Of a stretch of 64,000 nucleotides of DNA, positions 53,252 to 59,880 are shown piece after piece. Both the position numbers and the translations under genes were made by a program. The stretch's first letter is position 1, and each line of letters opens with the position of its first letter. Origin of the DNA: Regnicoccus_A sp014224355 (lineage in GTDB: Bacteria > Cyanobacteriota > Cyanobacteriia > PCC-6307 > Cyanobiaceae); assembly GCF_050920705.1 (NCBI RefSeq), contig NZ_CP154799.1, positions 62,001 through 126,000 on the forward strand, in the 5' to 3' direction. The notes beneath the pieces are model-generated. The model had not been told where the DNA came from and did no database searches. It saw nothing but the letters and a program-made list of their open reading frames with translations.

Positions 53252-53280
53252 GGGGCCTCCCCCACGATGGGGAAGGCCCT
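53252..53280 (+). terminator. Imperfect hairpin after tuf
   Basis: GGGCCTCCCCC-ACGAT-GGGGAAGGCCC can form a stem of about ten base pairs with one mismatch, 25 bases after the tuf stop. Only TTCG follows, so it may act as partial attenuation or RNA stabiliser between tuf and rpsJ rather than as a full terminator. Confidence 0.5.
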
Positions 53281-53438
53281 TCGAAACGCACCTCGACAAG
53301 TTGTTCCAAGCTCCTATCGCTTGTCTTCAGCGGGAGTGAGCATGGCCCCGGCCGGCTCCATCTCCCGCCATCCCGTTCACGTCTCCCTGTTTTTCGGCCG
53401 TGGTCTCCACCAGGGCCTGCGACCCCACGAATCTCTCC

Positions 53439-53759
53439 ATGTCAGCCGCCATCGCTCAGCAGAAGATCCGCATCCGTCTCAAGGCGTTTGACCGCCGCAT
53501 GCTGGATCTCTCCTGCGAAAAAATCATCGAAACGGCCGATCACACGGCTGCCACGGCCATCGGTCCAATTCCCCTGCCCACCAAGCGCAAGATTTACTGC
53601 GTGCTGCGCTCGCCCCACGTGGACAAGGATTCACGCGAGCACTTCGAGACCCGCACCCACCGGCGGATCATCGACATCTACAGCCCCTCAGCCAAGACGA
53701 TCGACGCGCTGATGAAGCTCGATCTGCCCAGTGGCGTCGACATCGAAGTGAAGCTCTGA
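53439..53759 (+). CDS. rpsJ: 30S ribosomal protein S10
   Basis: S10 is a 30S head protein that also acts as NusE in antitermination. The 106-residue protein contains QKIRIRLKAFDRRMLDLSCE, GPIPLPTKRKIYCVLRSPHV, HFETRTHRRIIDIYSPSAKT and ends LPSGVDIEVKL. ATG at 53439 is chosen, matching the family; longer frames upstream (53400) cover the leader. It is the last gene of the str operon, before a strong terminator. Confidence 0.97.
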   Translation: MSAAIAQQKIRIRLKAFDRRMLDLSCEKIIETADHTAATAIGPIPLPTKRKIYCVLRSPHVDKDSREHFETRTHRRIIDIYSPSAKTIDALMKLDLPSGVDIEVKL

Positions 53760-53790
53760 ACCTCGATCACACGCGACACGACGAATTTCT

Positions 53791-53820
53791 GGACCCACCC
53801 TCCCGGTGGGTCCTTTTTTT
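53791..53820 (+). terminator. Intrinsic terminator of the str operon
   Basis: GGACCCACC - CTCCC - GGTGGGTCC forms a perfect 9-bp stem, followed by seven T (TTTTTTT). It lies 31 bases after the rpsJ stop. This is the clearest rho-independent terminator in the window. Confidence 0.92.
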
Positions 53821-53892
53821 CTAGACTCTTTGGAACGTCTCGGCGCCCCAGCCAGCACCCCCGACCACCCTTTGCCGCCCTGCACACCTTCC

Positions 53893-54564
53893 GTGACTGA
53901 TCTGGCCGTGAGGGAACTCCCACTCTTCCCCCTGCCGGATGTGGTGCTGTTCCCGCAAGAAGTGCTGCCCCTGCATATCTTCGAGCCCCGCTACCGCATG
54001 ATGTTGCAGACGGTGCTGGACACCGACCGTCGTTTCGGCGTGGTGCGCTGGGACCCGAACCAGCAGGACATGGCCCAGGTGGGCTGCTGCGCGGAAATTC
54101 TTCAGTGCCAGACCCAGGACGACGATCGCAGCAACATCGTCACCCTCGGCCAGCAGCGCTTCCGGGTGCTTGAGGTGGTCCGGGAAGCCCCGTTCCGCGT
54201 CGCCATGGTCAGCTGGATCGAGGACGATCCCAGCACCAGCCACGACGTGCTTCAGGATCTGGCGCACCAGGTCACCCAGGCGCTGCGGGATGTGGTGGAT
54301 CTCACCGGCAAGCTGATCGGCAAACCGACCACCCTTCCCTCTGATCTGCCCGACCTGCCCCGCGAGCTGTCCTTCTGGATCGGCTCCCACCTGGGGGGAC
54401 CCGTGGCGGATCATCAGCAGGCCCTGCTGGAGATCACCGACACGTCCGAACGCCTGCGCCAGGAGTTCGCCCTGCTCGACCAGACACGCCGCCAGCTGGC
54501 CGCCCGCACGGTCCTCAAGGACACCTTCAAGGATCTGGGGGAGCCCAGGCAGGAACCCTCCTGA
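53893..54564 (+). CDS. LON substrate-binding-domain protein (lacks ATPase and protease)
   Basis: A 223-residue protein made only of a Lon N-terminal (LAN/PUA-like) domain: RELPLFPLPDVVLFPQEVLP, LHIFEPRYRMM, FGVVRW and GCCAEILQ are typical, with a helical C-terminus (QQALLEITDTSERLRQEFAL). No AAA or Ser-Lys protease part is present. Such stand-alone LON proteins are common in cyanobacteria; the function is unclear. GTG at 53893 is chosen because the frame upstream is inside the rpsJ terminator. Its stop overlaps the next ATG (TGATG). Confidence 0.85.
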   Translation: MTDLAVRELPLFPLPDVVLFPQEVLPLHIFEPRYRMMLQTVLDTDRRFGVVRWDPNQQDMAQVGCCAEILQCQTQDDDRSNIVTLGQQRFRVLEVVREAPFRVAMVSWIEDDPSTSHDVLQDLAHQVTQALRDVVDLTGKLIGKPTTLPSDLPDLPRELSFWIGSHLGGPVADHQQALLEITDTSERLRQEFALLDQTRRQLAARTVLKDTFKDLGEPRQEPS

Positions 54565-55538
54565 TGCCGCTTCCAACCTGGCTTCCTCCTCTGGCCGTGG
54601 GGGCCGGAGTCGGTCTGCTCGGTCTTGGTGTTGTGAGGGAGTGGCAGCGCCGCGACCGCCGCTTTCAGAGCACGGCCACCGTGGCCGAGGCCTACGACCG
54701 CTGGACCGGCGATCGGCTGCTGGAGACCCTCTGGGGCGAGCATGTGCACCTCGGGCACTACGGCAACCCCCCGGTGGCCCGTGATTTCAGGGCGGCCAAG
54801 GAGCAGTTCGTGCATGAGCTCGTGCGCTGGTCGGGGCTGGATCGGTTGCCCCCCGGCACCACCCTGCTGGATGTGGGGTGCGGCATCGGCGGCAGCGCCC
54901 GCATCCTCGCTCGCGACTACGGCTTCGATGTGCTCGGCATCAGCATCAGCCCCGCCCAGGTGGAGCGGGCCCGGCAGCTCACACCCCCCGGGCTCTCCTG
55001 CCGCTTCGCGGTGATGGACGCCCTGGCCCTGGAGCTCGAGGACGCCAGCTTCGAGGCCGTCTGGAGCGTGGAGGCCGGGCCGCACATGCCCGACAAGCAG
55101 CGCTACGCCGATGAACTGCTGCGGGTACTGGCCCCAGGTGGGCAGATGGTGGTGGCCGACTGGAACCGACGCGACCCCAGCGACGGTGAGCTCAACGGGC
55201 TGGAGCGCTGGGTGATGGATCAGCTGCTGCACCAGTGGGCCCATCCGGAATTCGCGTCCATCCCCTCCTTCCGCCGCAACCTGGAAGCCAGCCCCCATCT
55301 CCGGGCCGGAGCCGTGGAGACCGCCGACTGGAGTGAGGCCACCCTGCCCTCCTGGATTGACTCGATCCTCGAAGGGGTGCGCCGCCCCGGCGCCATCCTC
55401 AGGCTGGGTCCTGCAGCCGTGCTGCAGGGGTTGAGGGAAGCGCCCACGATCCTGCTGATGCACTGGGCGTTCAGCACCGGGATGATGCGCTTCGGGGTGT
55501 TCCGCTACTGCTCCTCGGACAGGTTGGTGAGCGGGTAG
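54564..55538 (+). CDS. MPBQ/MSBQ-type SAM methyltransferase (Sll0418-like)
   Basis: A 324-residue protein: an N-terminal membrane anchor (LPPLAVGAGVGLLGLGVV), then AYDRWTGDRLLETLWGEHVH and LGHYGNPPVARDF, and a SAM site TTLLDVGCGIGGSARILARD. VWSVEAGPHMPDKQRYADEL matches the gamma-tocopherol methyltransferase family. It strongly resembles Synechocystis Sll0418, the methyltransferase that acts on 2-methyl-6-phytyl-benzoquinone and solanesyl-benzoquinone in tocopherol/plastoquinone synthesis; the exact substrate here is inferred. Translationally coupled to the LON protein, and overlaps pheA by 34 bases at the 3' end. Confidence 0.87.
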   Translation: MPLPTWLPPLAVGAGVGLLGLGVVREWQRRDRRFQSTATVAEAYDRWTGDRLLETLWGEHVHLGHYGNPPVARDFRAAKEQFVHELVRWSGLDRLPPGTTLLDVGCGIGGSARILARDYGFDVLGISISPAQVERARQLTPPGLSCRFAVMDALALELEDASFEAVWSVEAGPHMPDKQRYADELLRVLAPGGQMVVADWNRRDPSDGELNGLERWVMDQLLHQWAHPEFASIPSFRRNLEASPHLRAGAVETADWSEATLPSWIDSILEGVRRPGAILRLGPAAVLQGLREAPTILLMHWAFSTGMMRFGVFRYCSSDRLVSG

Positions 55539-56347
55539 GTGCCGAACAGGGCCAGGTGCTGGCAATGGCCGCGCAGGGCTTCGATCGCTTCCTCCAGCAG
55601 GCTGGAGTCCGCCGGCATCTCCAGATCGACGAAGAAGATGTATTCGCCCATCTCCCGCTTGGAGGGGCGTGACTCGATCCGGCTCATGTTCAGCTGCAAG
55701 CGCGCGAAGCAGCTGAGGGCCTCCAGCAGGGCACCCGGGCTGTTGCTGCGCAGGGAGAAGGCCAGGCTGCACAGCGTGGCTGCATCCGGCTGGCTCTCCA
55801 CCTGCCGCTGCAGCATCAGGAAGCGGGTGCAGTTGCCGGGCACATCGTTGATCGGATAGGCCAGCACCTCGAGGCCATGCTCCTTCGCAGCCCGGGGTGA
55901 GGCCACCGCCGCCCGGAAGCGACTGCCGGCCACCAGCCGGGCGGCTTCGGCGGTGGAGCTGGTGGGCAGCTGCAGCGCCTCACTGAGGTGTTCGCTCAGC
56001 CAGAGGCTGCACTGGGCCAGGGCCTGGGGATGGGAGAGCACTTCGCTGATGCGCTCGATCGGCCCGGAGCCCAGCAGCGCATGGCGGATCGGCAACACCA
56101 GACCACGACGGATGCGCAGGTCGGGGTGCTCCCAGAGACCATCGAGACAGGCGGTCACGCCTCCTTCCACCGAGTTCTCCACGGGCACCACAGCGGCGTC
56201 GCAGTGGCCGTCCGCCAGGGCCTTCACCACGGACCGGATGCCGCTCTGGGCCATCAACTCCGGTGCCTCGATGCCCTCCAGCGCGGCCAGCTGCCGCGTC
56301 GCCTGCTCGCCGTAGGTGCCGGCAGGGCCGAGGAAGGCAAGACGCAT
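55505..56347 (-). CDS. pheA: Prephenate dehydratase
   Basis: PheA converts prephenate to phenylpyruvate. The 280-residue monofunctional enzyme shows LAFLGPAGTYGEQATRQL, VVPVENSVEGGVTACLDGL, the catalytic Thr region GNCTRFLMLQRQ, and a C-terminal ACT domain with LAFSLRSNSPGALLEALSCF and RIESRPSKREMGEYIFFVDL for phenylalanine feedback. ATG at 56347 (MRLAFLGPAG) is preferred to an ATG six codons upstream. Convergent with the methyltransferase gene. Confidence 0.95.
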   Translation of the reverse strand: MRLAFLGPAGTYGEQATRQLAALEGIEAPELMAQSGIRSVVKALADGHCDAAVVPVENSVEGGVTACLDGLWEHPDLRIRRGLVLPIRHALLGSGPIERISEVLSHPQALAQCSLWLSEHLSEALQLPTSSTAEAARLVAGSRFRAAVASPRAAKEHGLEVLAYPINDVPGNCTRFLMLQRQVESQPDAATLCSLAFSLRSNSPGALLEALSCFARLQLNMSRIESRPSKREMGEYIFFVDLEMPADSSLLEEAIEALRGHCQHLALFGTYPLTNLSEEQ

Positions 56348-56407
56348 GGTGAAGGGGTGAAACATCGGTCGATAAGATCATCCCCCCCCGGCCACCGAGG
56401 AGAGGCG

Positions 56408-56920
56408 ATGACCCTGGCCTTCAGCGCCAGCCAGCAGCTCAGCCTCCCGATCGACGAGCGGGCTGAGGAACTGGTGTCGTACCTCGACGACGAGGAGCGG
56501 GTGATTCAGGCCCTGCTCGATCCCAGCCAGCTGACGCGCCTCGGGCCCGGGGACTACCGCTACGACGTGACACGGCTGCAGGTGTTCCAGCTGCAGGTCA
56601 AGCCGGTGGTGCATCTGCGCGCGCAGCGGCGGCCCGGGCGTCTGGAGCTGGATGCGGTGGACTGCCACCTGGAGGGACTCGGCCTGGTGGACGATTTCCA
56701 GCTGAATCTGACCTCCTGGCTGGAGGTGGGCGGACCGGGGCTGGAGGGGGAGGCCCAGATGGCCGTTTGCGTGAGCCGGCCGCCGATGCTGCGCCTGATT
56801 GCACCCCGGGTGCTCGAAGCCACCGGCCGCTCCCTGCTCGGTGGCGTCCTGCTGGGGATCCGCACGCGGGTGAGCCAGCAGCTGCTCAAGGATTTCAGCA
56901 GCTGGCGGGAGAGCCGCTGA
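56408..56920 (+). CDS. DUF1997 family protein
   Basis: A 170-residue protein of the cyanobacterial/plastid DUF1997 group. It has ASQQLSLPIDERAEELVSYL, VIQALLDPSQLTRLGPGDYR and VFQLQVKPVVHLRAQ, with an overall beta-rich, SRPBCC-like character. No catalytic residues are evident and the function is unknown to me. ATG at 56408 follows an eight-C run at 56391-56398. The 3' end overlaps rnhB by 26 bases. Confidence 0.8.
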   Translation: MTLAFSASQQLSLPIDERAEELVSYLDDEERVIQALLDPSQLTRLGPGDYRYDVTRLQVFQLQVKPVVHLRAQRRPGRLELDAVDCHLEGLGLVDDFQLNLTSWLEVGGPGLEGEAQMAVCVSRPPMLRLIAPRVLEATGRSLLGGVLLGIRTRVSQQLLKDFSSWRESR

Positions 56921-57491
56921 GCACCCGGGTCAGAAAGCTCAGGCGGTGCAGGCCGCTGGGGCCGAGACGACCCAGGGCCTCCCGGTGCAGAACCGTGCCG
57001 TAGCCCGCATGGCGCTCGAGTCCATAGCCGGGGAAGCGATGGGCCAGGCGTTCGATCAGGGCATCGCGGGCCTGCTTGGCCAGCACACTCGCGGCGGCAA
57101 TCGCCAGGCAGCGGCGATCGCCCCGCACGAGGGTGCGCTGCCGCCCCGGCCAGAGGCGGAGCGGCAGCACCCCATCCACCACCACCAGCTCAGGGACCAG
57201 CGGCAGCCGCTGCAGGGCCCTGAGCATGGCCAGCTCCGTGGCCATCCGGATGCCGAGGCGGTCGATCTCCGCGGCGGACGCCTGGCCGAGGGCCCAGGCG
57301 CTGGCCTGGGCGGTGATCAGGGGCACCAGGCGCTGGCGCTGGCGCGGACGCAGGGCCTTGCTGTCGGTGAGACCGGCAGCCGCCAGGGGGGCCACCGACT
57401 GGGAGGGGAGCACCACAGCGGCGGCGAAGACAGGGCCGAAGAGAGATCCACGGCCCACCTCGTCGACACCGGCCAGGGCCCGCTGGGCCAC
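56895..57491 (-). CDS. rnhB: Ribonuclease HII
   Basis: RNase HII removes ribonucleotides from DNA and RNA-DNA hybrids. The 198-residue protein has LAGVDEVGRGSLFGPVFAAA with the first Asp-Glu pair, LTDSKALRPRQRQRL, VVVDGVLPL with the third Asp and IAAASVLAKQARDALIERLA. GTG at 57491 lies directly behind the rne stop, so rne and rnhB are cotranslated. This rne-rnhB pairing is typical of picocyanobacteria. Confidence 0.95.
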   Translation of the reverse strand: MAQRALAGVDEVGRGSLFGPVFAAAVVLPSQSVAPLAAAGLTDSKALRPRQRQRLVPLITAQASAWALGQASAAEIDRLGIRMATELAMLRALQRLPLVPELVVVDGVLPLRLWPGRQRTLVRGDRRCLAIAAASVLAKQARDALIERLAHRFPGYGLERHAGYGTVLHREALGRLGPSGLHRLSFLTRVLSGSPASC

Positions 57492-59588
57492 TCAGACGGT
57501 GGCGGAAGAGCGGCGACGACGGCGGCGGGGCTCACCGCCGCCGCCGTCGTTCTCCTCGATGAGGATGGCCGCCGGTGGTGCCTCGATGGGAGCTTCGGCA
57601 ACGGCGACCGCCTGGCCCTCATCCCGCAACCCACGGCGGCCACGGGGCTGGGAGCGGCCCACCCTGGTTGCATCGGGTGAGGACACCTGGGACACGGGAA
57701 TCTGCAGCACCGAAGACTCGATCACCGTGGTCATGGGGGCGTCGGACTCACCGAACTGATCGGGCAAGGGGGTGATTTCCACCAGGGCCCCCTGGGCGTC
57801 GTCGTTCTGGAGGTTGCGGCTGGAGCTGCTGGCCTCCGGAATGGGGCGGGGCGAGGAGCCGGTGTCGGTGGAGGCCCCACCACGGCCACCCCGGCGGCGG
57901 CGGCGGGAGCCGGAGGCGGCCAGCTGCTGGCGGGCCGCCTCGAGCACGGCATCGCTGTCTTCGCCTGGGCGCACAACCCGCACCACCAGATTCTCGCCGC
58001 TGGGAGGAGGATCGAGCAGCAGGGCGGGGCTGAGCCCCATCCAGCCGTAGACCAGTTCCTGGTCGGGGTCCATCGGCACCGCCACCAGGTCGGGATCCTG
58101 ACGTCGGCTGAAGCCGCCGCCGCCATCAGCGCCCGAACCCTGCCCAGGTTCCGCTGCAGCCACTGGTGCCGCGGCCGCCGGTTCGGCAGCGAGGGAGGCT
58201 GCCACGGCGGGCTCGCTGGCTTCGTTCGAGCCTCGAGCGCCGCGGCCACGGCCGCCGCGGCGGCGCCCCGTGGAGGGTTCACCTCCGTTGGGGCTGGGCA
58301 CTTCAGCCCGGGCCGAGGCGGCCGAGCGCACCAGGCCGGTGACGGAGGCCAGCGGTTGCAGGGTGTCCTTGCCCGGCAGGACCGCCACATGGCCGAGGCC
58401 GCCACAGCTGGGACAGGCCCGACCGAACAGTTCATAGATGTTCTGGCCCTGGCGCTTGCGGGTCAGTTCCACCAGACCCAGCTCGGTGAGCTGGGCGATC
58501 TGGGGACGGGCCGCGTCGTCCTGAACCGACTGGGTGAAATGCTCCAGCAGCATCAATTGATCACGGCGCGACTCCATGTCGATGAAGTCGATGATCACCA
58601 CGCCACCGATGTTGCGCAGCTTGAGTTGACGGGCAATCTCGGCGGCGGCTTCGCAGTTGGTCCAGAGCACGGTTTCGCGCGAACTGGCCGAGCGGGTGAA
58701 GGAGCCGGAGTTCACGTCAATCACCGTGAGCGCCTCGGTGGGCTCGATGATCACGTAACCGCCGGAGGGGAGGTCCACCCGAGGCTTGAGCGCGTCGCTG
58801 ATGGCGGCGTTCACCCGGTACTGCTCGAGCACATCAGCGCCCTCACCGTGGTGCTCCACCTCCAGGTTGGCCTGATCGGCGCCGAGGAAGGCATTCACCC
58901 GGGCCACCGCAGCGGGGGTGTCCACCACCACCCGCCAGACCTCGGGGCTGTAGAGGTCGCGAAGGACCCTGTGGATGAAGTCCTCGTCGCGGTTGAGCAG
59001 CACCGGCGGCGTGGCGGTCTCGGCGGCCTCCTGAATCCCTTCCCACTGCCTGAGCAGGGTTTCGAGGTCGTCGATCAGCTGATCTTCGCTGACACCCTCG
59101 GCTTCGGTGCGCACCAGCAGGCCGGCGCCGGGGGGCTTGATCAGCACCCCGAGAGCCCGGAGACGGTTCCGTTCGTTCTCGCCGCTGATGCGCCTGGAGA
59201 TGCTCACCCCCTGGCCATGGGGCTGGAGCACCAGGAAGCGGCCGGGCAGGGTGAGGTTGCCGGTGAGGCGAGGGCCCTTGGTGCCCGTGGGCTCCTTCAT
59301 CACCTGGACGAGCACCTTCTGACGGGGCTCGAGCAGTTCGGTGATGCCGGCGGCGCCCTTTCTCAGGCGCAGGGGGCCGAGGTCGGTGACATGGATGAAG
59401 CCATTCTTCTCGCTTTCGCCGATGTTGACGAAGGCAGCATCAATCCCTGGGAGGACATTTTCAACACGGCCGAGATAGACGTCGCCAATCTGATAGCGAC
59501 CCTGGGCTACGACCAGTTCATCAACACGTTCGTCGTTGAGCACCGCGGCGATCCGCAGCTGCTCCGCGATGACGATCTGCTGGGGCAT
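57492..59588 (-). CDS. rne: Ribonuclease E/G
   Basis: RNase E is the main endoribonuclease for mRNA decay and rRNA processing. The 698-residue protein has the S1 domain (DVYLGRVENVLPGIDAAFVN), the catalytic core with the Mg-binding Asp in ALTVIDVNSGSF and IDFIDMESRRDQLMLL, and the Zn-link CPSCGGLGHVA. The C-terminal 260 residues are disordered and rich in Arg, Gly, Ala and Pro (TGRRRGGRGRGARGSNE), as in cyanobacterial enzymes, and end with RRRRRRSSATV. ATG at 59588 (MPQQIVIAEQLR) is chosen; the frame continues upstream into the leader. Confidence 0.95.
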   Translation of the reverse strand: MPQQIVIAEQLRIAAVLNDERVDELVVAQGRYQIGDVYLGRVENVLPGIDAAFVNIGESEKNGFIHVTDLGPLRLRKGAAGITELLEPRQKVLVQVMKEPTGTKGPRLTGNLTLPGRFLVLQPHGQGVSISRRISGENERNRLRALGVLIKPPGAGLLVRTEAEGVSEDQLIDDLETLLRQWEGIQEAAETATPPVLLNRDEDFIHRVLRDLYSPEVWRVVVDTPAAVARVNAFLGADQANLEVEHHGEGADVLEQYRVNAAISDALKPRVDLPSGGYVIIEPTEALTVIDVNSGSFTRSASSRETVLWTNCEAAAEIARQLKLRNIGGVVIIDFIDMESRRDQLMLLEHFTQSVQDDAARPQIAQLTELGLVELTRKRQGQNIYELFGRACPSCGGLGHVAVLPGKDTLQPLASVTGLVRSAASARAEVPSPNGGEPSTGRRRGGRGRGARGSNEASEPAVAASLAAEPAAAAPVAAAEPGQGSGADGGGGFSRRQDPDLVAVPMDPDQELVYGWMGLSPALLLDPPPSGENLVVRVVRPGEDSDAVLEAARQQLAASGSRRRRRGGRGGASTDTGSSPRPIPEASSSSRNLQNDDAQGALVEITPLPDQFGESDAPMTTVIESSVLQIPVSQVSSPDATRVGRSQPRGRRGLRDEGQAVAVAEAPIEAPPAAILIEENDGGGGEPRRRRRRSSATV

Positions 59589-59880
59589 GGAGGATAGGGG
59601 GTGGCTCTGTGGAGCCATGCCATGGATGGGAGTGAATCCCTGAAGCACGAACCCGCCGGCCAGAGCGCGCCGCAAAGCTGCTCGACTGCTGAACCAGCAG
59701 GACGTAGACGGAGGAGAAAAACCTTTTGAGGAGCATCCTCAGGAGGAACAACCTCCATTCGCGGCGATGCTGCCGAGCGGGGCCGGCCAAAGCGCGGAAC
59801 AGTTCCTACGGAACCAGGTGCCGTAGGGCGACGTCTGCAGAATGGGAAACCACAGACGGTACTGCCGTCTTGGGGCGAAT
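59589..59880 (-). promoter_or_regulatory. rne leader/promoter region with paired hairpins
   Basis: The 292 bases between the radical SAM gene stop and rne ATG hold no gene. Two small hairpins stand next to each other: TGAGGA-GCA-TCCTCA at 59727-59741 (reads the same on both strands) and GGAGG-AACAA-CCTCC at 59742-59756. On the transcript strand they read GGAGG-TTGTT-CCTCC then TGAGGA-TGC-TCCTCA then AAAAGGTTTTT. RNase E mRNAs usually have long 5' leaders used for autoregulation, so this region is a candidate. Confidence 0.5.

Noticed and set aside
53806..53892. N-terminal extension of the LON-domain protein
   Set aside because: It begins inside the rpsJ terminator hairpin; GTG 53893 is more plausible.
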